A stretch of 64,000 nucleotides of DNA. Source: Neoechinorhynchus agilis (taxonomy: Eukaryota > Acanthocephala). The position numbers were made by a program, and so were the translations under genes. Positions 1 to 9,623 of the stretch are shown piece by piece. The notes below the pieces were generated by a model, which was given only the letters and a program-made list of their open reading frames with translations, ran no database searches and had not been told where the DNA came from. Location: NCBI GenBank assembly GCA_051530055.1, contig CM121341.1, positions 9,548,001 to 9,612,000 of the forward strand, in the 5' to 3' direction. The first letter of the stretch is position 1; each line of letters starts with the position of its first letter.

Positions 1-270
1 TTTCTAAATTCATTGCTGTAAGAAAAGATACATAAATTAAATATTGTTGCCTGAGCTGTTAAGAAATGATTTATTAAGTGAACGGACTCATGCTTTTCCA
101 ACAAAGATAAATTAGGGTTTCGTTCCGCCCACGACGTTTTCGAAGATCCTCTAAAATGCAATCCTGAGCGATTCAAGCGTTGGATCTGAAAGGACAAAAG
201 TCTAATTTTTTGTCGAAATTAGAGTATTTAACTTTACAATCCGAGGTATTCCTATGATATGTCACAAATC

Positions 271-702
271 CTACAAGACTGTACGGCATAAAAGATTTTC
301 TATGGAGTCTATTACGGGATTTTTTAGGTCATGGATAAAATTCCTGATTTTTCCTAAAAGCTTTTTCGTCGGATTAAAGCAGACCAGACGTTCCACGAGC
401 TTGTCCAGTCCGACTCCAAAGGTGTAATGTCTAGAAATCACAAAAATCCTCATAAAATAATGGACCAATGACGGCATTTCGATGTCCATTTCCAATCGTG
501 TCAATCGCGAACTTACAAGATCATTCATCGCTACATTGGCCTCATAGAGTTTTTCATACATCTCGCACTTCATTTTAAAATTTTCACCGGCTTCCTTGAC
601 AAACTCGGCTATTTGTTCTTCTTTTCTAATAAAATTCGGAATGGATGCTAACGATTGTTCGTCGTCGTCCATAGAAATGTCTTGGTCATCGCTCTCGGTC
701 AT
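271..702 (-). CDS. Uncharacterised 143-residue protein
   Basis: An intact reading frame runs from an ATG at 702 to a stop at 271. The first 20 residues are acidic and contain SMDDDEQ. A helical, charged stretch follows (IRKEEQIAEFVKEAGENF, about residues 25-45), and the C-terminal half is mixed hydrophobic and basic. No signal peptide, membrane segment or catalytic motif is visible. I do not recognise the family; the composition suggests a small helical subunit of a complex. The length, the true ATG and the balanced composition favour a real gene, but further exons cannot be excluded. Confidence 0.5.
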   Translation of the reverse strand: MTESDDQDISMDDDEQSLASIPNFIRKEEQIAEFVKEAGENFKMKCEMYEKLYEANVAMNDLVSSRLTRLEMDIEMPSLVHYFMRIFVISRHYTFGVGLDKLVERLVCFNPTKKLLGKIRNFIHDLKNPVIDSIENLLCRTVL

Positions 703-719
703 TTGCTTTCGTATGAAAT

Positions 720-1070
720 TTTTGAAATGTAGAGAAATCCGGTTCGTGCGTTAACGAAATGCGCTATCAGTTTTAACAAAATCATCATCGATTTTTTGAT
801 GGTTTACATCGGGTTTTTGTTTATTTGAAAACATCCGTGAATAACCCGTTAATGACCGTATCCAATCGTGTCCAAAGTCTCAACTTTTTTCTTTGGGATT
901 TTTTGTCATTCTAAAGTCCCCAATTTTAGTTTCAAAGAAATATAATCCATTCATTTCATTGTAAAACATATAGAGAAATACTCAATTGCGACTTCATTTG
1001 GTTTGCTTGTATTTCCAAAAGAGACATTCTCCATATAATCGCGACAATTTCTATGTGATTCTTTCTTTTT
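720..1070. other. Intergenic, no feature seen
   Basis: AT-rich sequence upstream of the unknown gene ending at 702. I see no coding potential, RNA gene or repeat here. Confidence 0.5.
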
Positions 1071-1074
1071 TAAG

Positions 1075-1275
1075 TTCCCTTTGGCGTCGAGACGCTCGGT
1101 TCGTTTAGTACTGCGATACAAGACCTGGTCAATCGATTGTCCAAGAGGTTGAGACGAATCACTGGCGATCCGACATCAGGAGCATTCCTGCAACCGGGGA
1201 ACTTTTGCATCCGTCCTTTCGAACGTAACACCAGGGCGGCAGCTTTGAGTGATCCAGATCGGTGGTATGAATGAT
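1075..1275 (+). mobile_element. LINE 3'-end fragment
   Basis: This is a decayed copy of the 3' end of a non-LTR retrotransposon, sense on +. Read on +, it encodes the FGVET... and TGDPTSGAFL-like blocks that follow the reverse transcriptase in many invertebrate LINEs. It shares long stretches with the copies near 45 kb, 52 kb and 62 kb. It ends with the same tail seen in the others (ggcggcag, then gtgatccag and gaatgattt). It is strongly 5'-truncated. Confidence 0.7.
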
Positions 1276-1734
1276 TTAACTTGAATTCACTCTTGGAGAT
1301 TATTAGAAATTTCTCAAATAGGAAGCTCTTATTTTATAACGGTGTTAAGGTTTTTCCATTGTTTTCGCCATTTAAGTTTACATTGAACATTTCGCTTTGT
1401 GAGAAAGTAGATGTCGTTCCTAATTGAATCTTGCCCTTTGGATCAAAGTTAATCCGTAGTCGCTTTTCATTTAAGCGAAGGTTATCGAATTATTCTAGTC
1501 GGATTCGGTATGCAACATTTCCACGATGTTCAATCAGGTTTTCTGGTCAAATTGAAATTCGCACATCATCTCCGCGAATCTTCTTTCCTGAATACTGAGC
1601 TTTTGACAATTTTAGGTGCGAAGACACATTTGAAAAAAGTCCAATGTGAAGGACGAAATAATAATTTATTTTAAACCATTTTTCTTTAGTTCGCCTTGAA
1701 CAAAAACGTTTTATGAAAATCACCTTTACAATTT

Positions 1735-3700
1735 AAGATGCTTTATTTTTAAATTTATACTTGGGACGGGGCTGTTGTAATGATAAAGAAAAATCTTTAT
1801 TTCCTAACTTTTGCCGTTCGAAGGCTTTTTGAGGAATTGTAATTTTTCATTGCCGCATTATTGATCAAGTTTTAGGTTTTTAAATTTATACTTGGGAAGG
1901 GGCTGTTGTAATGATAAAGAAAAATCTTTGCAATCATATCATTAATAACTAATGACTAATGGAGATTTCATAATAATAAAGAAGTCTTTAGCCGGTATTA
2001 TTCTCACCGCCATTTAAATTTTTTTCCGAACTTTTGCCGTTCGAAGGCTTCTTGAGGAATTGTAATTTTTCACTGCCGCATTATTGATCAAGTTTTAGGT
2101 TTTTAAATTTATACTTGAACGAGGGCAGAATAAATAATGACTAATGAAGATTTCAGAATGATAAAGAAGTCTTTAACCGGTATTATTCTCACCGCCATTT
2201 AAATTTTTTTCGAACTTTTGCCGTTCGAAGGCTTCTTGAGGAATTGTAATTTTTCACTGCCGCATTATTGATCAAGTTTTAGGTTTTTAAATTTATACTT
2301 GGGAAGGGGCTGTTGTAATGATAAAGAAAAATCTTTGCAATCATATCAGGAATAAATAATGACTAATGGAGATTTCATAATAATAAAGAAGTCTTTAACC
2401 GGTATTATTCTCACCGCCATTTAAATTTTTTTTCGAACTTTTGCCGTTCGAAGGCTTCTTGAGGAATTGTAATTTTTCACTGCCGCATTATTGATCAAGT
2501 TTTAGGTTTTTAAATTTATACTTGGGAAGGGGCTGTTGTAATGATAAAGAAAAATCTTTGCAATCATATCAGGAATAAATAATGACTAATGGAGATTTCA
2601 TAATAATAAAGAAGTCTTTAGCCGGTATTATTCTCACCGCCATTTAAATTTTTTTTCGAACTTTTGCCGTTCGAAGGCTTCTTGAGGAATTGTAATTTTT
2701 CACTGCCGCATTATTGATCAAGTTTTAGGTTTTTAAATTTATACTTGGGAAGGGGCTGTTGTAATGATAAAGAAAAATCTTTGCAATCATATCAGGAATA
2801 AATAATGACTAATGGAGATTTCATAATAATAAAGAAGTCTTTAACCGGTATTATTCTCACCGCCATTTAAATTTTTTTCGAACTTTTGCCGTTCGAAGGC
2901 TTCTTGAGGAATTGTAATTTTTCACTGCCGCATTATTGATCAAGTTTTAGGTTTTTAAATTTATACTTGAAAGAGGGCAGAATAAATAATGACTAATGAA
3001 GATTTCAGAATGATAAAGAAGTCTTTAACCGGTATTATTCTCACCGCCATTTAAATTTTTTTCGAACTTTTGCCGTTCGAAGGCTTTTTGAGGAATTGTA
3101 ATTTTTCACTGCCGCATTATTGATCAAGTTTTAGGTTTTTAAATTTATACTTGAAAGAGGGCAGAATAAATAATGACTAATGAAGATTTCAGAATGATAA
3201 AGAAGTCTTTAACCGGTATTATTCTCACCGCCATTTAAATTTTTTTCGAACTTTTGCCGTTCGAAGGCTTTTTGAGGAATTGTAATTTTTCACTGCCGCA
3301 TTATTGATCAAGTTTTAGGTTTTTAAATTTATACTTGGGAAGGGGCTGTTGTAATGATAAAGAAAAATCTTTGCAATCATATCAGGAATAAATAATGACT
3401 AATGGAGATTTCATAATAATAAAGAAGTCTTTAACCGGTATTATTCTCACCGCCATTTAAATTTTTTTCCGAACTTTTGCCGTTCGAAGGCTTTTTGAGG
3501 AATTGTAATTTTTCACTGCCGCATTATTGATCAAGTTTTAGGTTTTTAAATTTATACTTGAAAGGGGCAGAATAAATAATGACTAATGGGGATTTCAGAA
3601 TGATAAAGAAGTCTTTAGCCGGTATTATTCTCACCGCCATTTAAATTTTTTTCCGAACTTTTGCCGTTCGAAGGCTTTTTGAGGAATTGTTTGTAATTTT
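1735..3700. repeat. Minisatellite array, mixed 223/184-bp units
   Basis: About ten copies of one unit occur in two lengths. Intervals measured at the shared ttgccgttcgaaggct motif are 223, 184, 223, 223, 222, 184, 184, 223 and 184 bp. The long form has an extra block containing ggggctgttgtaatgataa, which the short form lacks. Copies are nearly identical, so the array is young or homogenised. It stops about 30 bp before the KIAA1143 start codon. Confidence 0.95.
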
Positions 3701-3702
3701 TC

Positions 3703-3730
3703 AGGTAATATTTCACAATATTAATTTAAG
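3703..3730 (+). promoter_or_regulatory. 3' splice-site motifs before KIAA1143 start
   Basis: A tttttcag acceptor-like motif lies at the end of the array, and aatttaag abuts the ATG at 3731. Either could accept a spliced leader or end a 5'-UTR intron. In the array units the matching position reads tttttcac, so the first motif looks array-derived. Confidence 0.45.
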
Positions 3731-4129
3731 ATGCCTTCCGGAAGACGGAACCGCGTAGTTTACTCAAATCCGGATGCCCCAAAGTTCATTAAAGAATTCA
3801 AAGAACGCAGTGGTTATGTAGAACCAAGCACCATCGATGATAAAGTAAGTTGAAACATCGTGTGTAATATTAGTAAAACCGAATATTTTTAGCTTCCAAC
3901 TGAAATGACTGATGACGATTGTCTACCTGAACGCCAAGACGAACTTCCACAGGTTGTATTTAGTGATCCCGACATCATTAAGGAGTTAAAAGAGCACAAT
4001 ACAAAGACTATTAATGATCGACCTGTGTTCAATATTCCTTTATCAATGAACACTAAGACTGTATCGGGAAAAAAGGAAAGAATAAAAATGCACTTGCTAT
4101 CATTCGCCGACGATGAACAACAAGATTGA
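3731..4129 (+). CDS. KIAA1143-family protein
   Basis: Two exons, 3731-3844 and 3893-4129, are joined in phase 0 across a 48-nt intron that starts gtaagt and ends ttttag. The product is about 117 residues. It shows the hallmarks of the conserved KIAA1143 family: an N-terminal RNRVVYSNPDAP followed by FKERSGY, a central QDELPQVV, and the C-terminal LLSFADDE tail. The family is small, charged and of unclear function. Human KIAA1143 is somewhat longer, with the same block order. The start is the ATG directly after the acceptor-like motif. A minisatellite occupies the whole upstream region. Confidence 0.88.
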
Positions 4130-4442
4130 CCGAGTCTATGAAAAATGTCTTTGATGTGCTTTAATGGCAAATCTGCAATCCATATTGTATTTCATTGCTT
4201 GACGTTGGTTCTCATGGACAAGTGACTATCTGTATCACTTTACTTTTAGACCTAATGATTATTGGCTTAATGTGGGCGCCTTACTCTAACGTCAACAAAG
4301 TAGAAATAACGAAATGTTGATGTGTGAAAAGGAAGGTCAGGGGTATATGATTAAAGAATTATTGTTTAGAAGTCTTCAACCCGTAAATGTTTAAGTTGTT
4401 AAATGGTTACTCTGCCCTCACACCTGGGACATTTTAATCTAT

Positions 4443-4595
4443 AATTTTGGTGAACACACTCCCGGTCATAACCTATTTGATTTTTATTTATAGGGGAAAT
4501 ATTTCAAAGGAGGTAACCTCGCCACATCAGTCATTGCTTGTAAGTTTTCTATTAAAATCAAATAGGTTGTGACCGGGCGTGTGCTCACCAAAATT
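4443..4595. mobile_element. Foldback/MITE-like element, ~42-bp arms
   Basis: Inverted arms at 4443-4485 and about 4554-4595 match with few differences and begin aattttggtgaacacac. The middle holds the motif atttcaaaggaggtaacctcg. Related middle or end pieces recur near 48.1 kb, 52.5 kb and 60.5 kb. There is no coding capacity, as expected for a non-autonomous DNA transposon. Confidence 0.65.
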
Positions 4596-4879
4596 ATACT
4601 TTGTCTAACCCGAAGGATTTTCTCTGTTGATGATTTTAATCGATGTTGGCGGTTGAGATTTGCCAAATCACGAATATATCATCTACATATCTTTTGTAGA
4701 AAACCGGTTAAATCGCACCACACAAACAAAATCTCTAGGATAATTAAGAACAGCGGTATGCCGATAAAATGAAAATTTTATTCTCAACCTTTTATGCTGA
4801 TAGGAAACCTCATTTGCTGGAGAACACAATAAATTTCGACGCTTAGTTAAAGAAGTTTTCTTAATCAAAGAACAGAAAC

Positions 4880-5050
4880 CGGAGATGAATGACCAACGAG
4901 GCTACAAACTCTGTCTTTATGGCTTACAGAATGTAACAATTTAATCAACCATAAGCGCGTACTCGACGAGGCTCAAAACTTTTTTAATCAAAAAAGATTA
5001 TTTACAATGTGAAGACTTCTAAACAATAAGTCTAATAAACAAACGAGTTT
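4880..5050. repeat. Dispersed repeat with gaagacttctaaacaa end
   Basis: A block with cgacgaggctc, then atttaca, then gaagacttctaaacaa recurs near 49.3-49.46 kb and 55.53-55.63 kb, with a reversed end near 4362-4376. It is probably a short interspersed or MITE family. Ends are not defined. Confidence 0.45.
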
Positions 5051-5170
5051 TGCGATCTTTTTGGTTGCAAGCTTAGATTACGGGCAATGCGCCACCTTCT
5101 CCTATTTCTTTTTGCTTGAATTTTAGCTACACAAAACTTATCGTACTCTTCAATTCCCACCAATGATTTT

Positions 5171-5196
5171 CGTGTTCTCTTCTAGACATTCCGAGA
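5171..5196 (+). promoter_or_regulatory. 3' splice-site motif before FAN1 start
   Basis: The motif gtgttctcttctag ends about 11 nt upstream of the FAN1 ATG at 5197. It fits a trans-splice acceptor or the end of a 5'-UTR intron. Confidence 0.5.
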
Positions 5197-7975
5197 ATGA
5201 AACAAACAAAACTGGAACAATACTTTGGATTCTCAAAGCGTAACAATGTGGATATTGTAGCGGAACAGTCCTCAAAGATTATTAAGATGGAATCTTCATC
5301 CGTAGACGACGCCCATAACTTAATGTTGGGATCTTTCAAATATTGTATAGATTGCATTGACAGTGACGTCTAACTAATCTTTCTAAGTCTTTAGTGTAGA
5401 AAGATTGGTAGTAGAACAAGTTCTTACTAAGCATCGTTCAATCCTCGCCGAAAATGTGTTCAAAATTGCCCAAGAGTATCATACAATGCCCGAAAATTCA
5501 AAGCTTGTATTCCTGAGATTATTAACACGCCGTGCTCAGTTAATTCGGCGAGATAAAATAAAATATTTGACTGACATGGAAACTACAAAATCTTTAGAGG
5601 ATTTACTTGATCGAAAATTGATTTCCTCTTCAATCGAGAAGATTAATCGTTCACTTTTAAACAGCATGAGTTTATCTGAACTTCAGATGCTTGCGAAGCG
5701 GTACGACGCAATGGAAAGACGGGTGGCAAAAACGAAGAAATCCATAATAGAGTCCATCATTCGATTGATAAATAAGAGATCATCCTTTTTAGACCCTTCT
5801 CGCTTGGAAGATAAGATTAAGAAGTGGCTAATGGAGAATCGAATGCAAACATTCTCAATAGGAAACGACATTCGTATTCAATTTTCTACTATTTTGATTT
5901 GCGCAAATCCTTCACTAATTAAAGGATTCCTTTGCTCCCAACAACTTAAAGATCACTTATGTTCTCAATTGCTTCAAAGAAGGTTCAATTCAATTTCAAA
6001 TACATCATTTTGTAGGCACACTCTTGAGAATTATCCGTTTAAGTGTCCGGACGACTTAGCGTGTTGTGTTAGAAGTGTGGAATTCGCGTTTTGTGTAGCG
6101 AAACTTCAAATGGATAAGCAAGACGTCGAGGTTGTAAGAATTATCACCGAAGATTTGAGCTATTGGAAGAACGTTATTTCACAATTGAACACTGGTTCTA
6201 AGGTAAAATACACTGGCGCATATATTGCATCCAAATCGTTGATTCACGGGATTGAGAGTTTTGAAAGGATGAAGAAGTACGGGGAGGCCTGTGACATTTT
6301 GAGGTTTCTAATTGAAACGAATTTAGTAAGGAAACGTCTAGGAAGATTATGGCACCGATTATGTCTCAATGAGCACGTTCATCTGAAACAGGATCTAAAT
6401 AAGGTTGAAGAAATGATAAAAACTGCATTAGAACACGAAGGAGTTGTTCTGGGTGATCGATTATTGCTCAGATATCGATTGGATCGACTTCACAAATGCG
6501 AAGTGAAAGACATGCTAAGTGAGAAGGTTCACACGGTGCTTATTGAAGCTCCCGTTTCAACTAAAACAGGGACTGCCAATCCAAATCAGCGGACTAGTCA
6601 GGAATTGCGGAATGTGTTTATAAACCATGACAATCTTAAGGGTGCCATTTCTTACTCTCGAGTTGAACAATTTGCTCTATGGACGTCGAGTCTTATAACC
6701 ATATTTTTTCTAATGGAGCTTTTAACGAATAGATATAAAGACTTAATGGAGGATCTTTCTTGAAACCTTACCTATAACAGATTACGTCCGATGAAGCTTT
6801 TTTACCCGCCAGGTTTTATATTCCCCTCTAAGCTTGGGTTTTTTGATTTAAGTGTATCTTGTGTAGCTCGTCCGCGATCTTTTCGTTTATATCAATCACC
6901 TGAAAGATTCACGCGAAATCAACTATAACCTGCTTGATCGACTTTTGGAGAAACGGGATTTTAGAGAAAATCATTGCCATTTCTGGGCGAATCACTTTGC
7001 TGGGCCCAAAGGGATGCAAAAGCTCCTTCCCATCGGAGAGACAGAATTATTTTTGCAAAAAGAATGCTCCTAGTCTCGGTTCGCCAGTTTGGACAATCGA
7101 TTGATCAGGTTCTGCGGATTTGGTCTTTTTGCGATGCAGCGATGATAAATGAAATATTACTCTGGACCAAATTTGGCGTATTATTAAAGCAGGCATTGCT
7201 GAAATAAAAAATGAGGAATTAAATTCCGGTTAACGTTCGTTATTTATCTTGCCATCAAAAGCCGAGCGATTCCAAAAATTTGACTATATTAATTTGGTTA
7301 GTCATTTTCTTTAGAAAAAAATAAGATTCTTTGATAAAACTCGGCGCGATCGAATATTACATCAAAAATGGATATACTGGTGGCATTCACGCAGAAGGAC
7401 AAATTCTTTGTCTTTTATTTGGTCTGTATTTCATTGACATCATCTATGCTGATCTGTCGCCATCTATGTTCTTCGATCACCTTCAACTAATTCCAATGGA
7501 TTTCGGAACTATGGATTTCGTAACAAACAGACAAGATCTTATTGATCGAAGATTATCACTCTTTGGTATTTCATCAAACCATGATTGGCTCTGTGTCTTC
7601 AAGGAAAACATTCAAAAGTACAGAGAAACGAAATGCGGTTTTATAGATTGGGACCTTTTGGATGACGACAAATCGCTTCAGATCGACGAAATCCTTGATT
7701 GTTTTCAAGGACCTCAACTGAAACAAGTTTTTCAGCACATTTTATTTCATGAGATGCATTGCTTTAGTGGAGTACCTGATTTGCTTCTTTGGGATAAATG
7801 TGAAAAACGGGTGAAGTTCGTCGAAGTGAAAGGACCTGGAGACAAATTATCCGCTAACCAAATCGCATGGATGGAGGTTCTTATGGACGCTGGTGTTGAA
7901 TGCGAAGTTCTTAGAGTAAACACAAAAACAAAGTCTATAAGAACGAAAAAATCGAATGATGGTTTTTCTATTTAA
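5197..7975 (+). CDS. FAN1: FAN1 nuclease (Fanconi-associated nuclease 1)
   Basis: FAN1 is a structure-specific 5' flap endo/exonuclease in interstrand-crosslink repair. Exons proposed: 5197-5362, a 37-nt intron, 5400 to about 6690, then a ~640-nt intron, and about 7326-7975. Middle blocks match FAN1: a SAP-like helix near MSLSELQMLAKRY and TPR-like helices (RLWHRLCLNEHVHLKQDL). Exon 3 begins the nuclease part (YYIKNGYTGGIHAEGQ) and holds the VRR-NUC core, GVPDLLLWD then FVEVKGPGDKLSANQ, so the PD-(D/E)xK residues are intact. The N-terminus carries QTKLEQYF, a textbook PIP-box pattern, but no UBZ zinc finger is visible. At about 700 residues it is shorter than the ~1000 of vertebrate FAN1. The join at exon 2/3 (after RVEQFAL) is not resolved to the base. 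Confidence 0.9.
6975..7160 (-). mobile_element. LINE 3'-end fragment inside FAN1 intron
   Basis: Reading on -, this matches the 3' tail of the LINE family seen at 1.1, 37.0, 45.0 and 52.3 kb (caatcgattg, then ggcgaacc, then ggagcattc blocks). It lies in the large FAN1 intron, in antisense orientation. It accounts for the spurious reading frame at 6974-7207. Confidence 0.6.
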
Positions 7976-8113
7976 ATAGGAGAACTGTTTTTTATATTTG
8001 ATCAGAACATTTTTAGATTGTTATTTAACTTTGGCTATTTACGCGGTTGATACATTTTCTATTTCTGAGTCCTGCAAAACACGTAAAATTGTCTAAGTGT
8101 TTTATTCCCACCT

Positions 8114-9060
8114 GAAGAAGGAGCAAAAAATCCGAGTGGTTCAAAATACATTTGTTTTAACCGATTAACTTGCTAAAAGACAATCGAAAAAAGAAAACAA
8201 GCGGCTGAGAAATCAGTCGGCAATCCGATAAACTGATCACGATGCAGTCGGGAGAGAAAAACCCATTTTCGTCGACACGAAGAAGGAGCAAAAAATCCGA
8301 GTGGTTCAAAATACATTTGTTTTAACCGATTAACTTGCTAAAAGACAATCGAAAAAAGAAAACAAGCGGCTGAGAAATCAGTCGGCAATCCGATAAACTG
8401 ATCACGATGCAGTCGGGAGAGAAAAACCCATTTTCGTCGACACGAAGAAGGAGCAAAAAATCCGAGTGGTTCAAAATACATTTGTTTTAACCGATTAACT
8501 TGCTAAAAGACAATCGAAAAAAGAAAACAAGCGGCTGAGAAATCAGTCGGCAATCCGATAAACTGATCACGATGCAGTCGGGAGAGAAAAACCCATTTTC
8601 GTCGACACGAAGAAGGAGCAAAAAATCCGAGTGGTTCAAAATACATTTGTTTTAACCGATTAACTTGCTAAAAGACAATCGAAAAAAGAAAACAAGCGGC
8701 TGAGAAATCAGTCGGCAATCCGATAAACTGATCACGATGCAGTCGGGAGAGAAAAACCCATTTTCGTCGACACGAAGAAGGAGCAAAAATTCTGAGTGGT
8801 TCAAAATACATTTGTTTTAGCCGATTAACTTGCTGAAGGACAATCGAAAAAAGAAAACAAGCGGTTGAGAAATCAGTCGGCAATCCGATAAACTGATCAC
8901 GATGCAGTCGGGAGAGAAAAACCCATTTTCGTCGACATGAAGAAGGAGCAAAAAATCCGAGTGGTTCAAAATACATTTGTTTTAACCGATTAACTTGCTG
9001 AAGGACAATCGAAAAAAGAAAACAAGTAGTTGAGAAATCAATCGACAATAAGCGAACTGA
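8114..9060. repeat. 165-bp tandem array, about 6 copies
   Basis: The motif gaagaaggagcaaaaa starts at 8114, 8279, 8444, 8609, 8774 and 8939, an exact 165-bp period. The first four copies are almost identical; the last two carry several substitutions. Because 165 is a multiple of three, an artefactual 126-codon frame appears on -. It sits between the convergent 3' ends of FAN1 and VPS18. Confidence 0.96.
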
Positions 9061-9623
9061 TCATTGTAATCCTTTTCTCGATTTACAGATCAAAGCGGTA
9101 ACTAATTTGTAACAAAACTGATTTGGGCTTTTTGTTCGCTTCGTAGAATTTCATTTAGCAAGTAATTTTTATGCAATTAGAGCCAATAGGAGTTTTTATT
9201 TTGAATCGCTATGCCTGATCACGTGGATCGTAAATCGAAATTTAAATTTCAAACCAAAGAATGTCATTCGAGTAAGAAAATCTCGCAAAAAGACTGGAAT
9301 TTTTGAAATCAAAGCGACTATCGCTTAACAGAGCTTAGCAAGAGCGTTTATCTATAAACTTCGTAGGTGTGGGAAATCATTCAATTTAAAGAATTGGCCA
9401 GTTGAGGTTACGTTGACAATAAAATCGCACGGCAAAGGAATTTTAAGTGTATGAAACAGCAATTTTCAGCTAAAATAAAGGCAGTAGAATATTAAATTCA
9501 GATCGTAAATCGTAGATTAGTCCTGTGTTAAGTTTACTCCTGCACTCTTAGTTGAAAATAAAACGATCACATTGTTTTTTTTGAAGATTACAAAAAATCA
9601 GGTTTGTTTCAATAGGAAGGTGA
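9061..9623. other. Intergenic, no feature seen
   Basis: Spacer between the 165-bp array and the VPS18 stop codon. It should contain the VPS18 3' UTR. No gene or clear repeat was seen. Confidence 0.4.

Noticed and set aside
1735-3700. CRISPR-like regular repeats
   Set aside because: The whole unit repeats, with no variable spacers, and the genome is clearly eukaryotic.
8668-9048. 126-codon frame on - with internal repeats
   Set aside because: It lies inside the 165-bp array; the period is a multiple of three, so the frame repeats without coding meaning.
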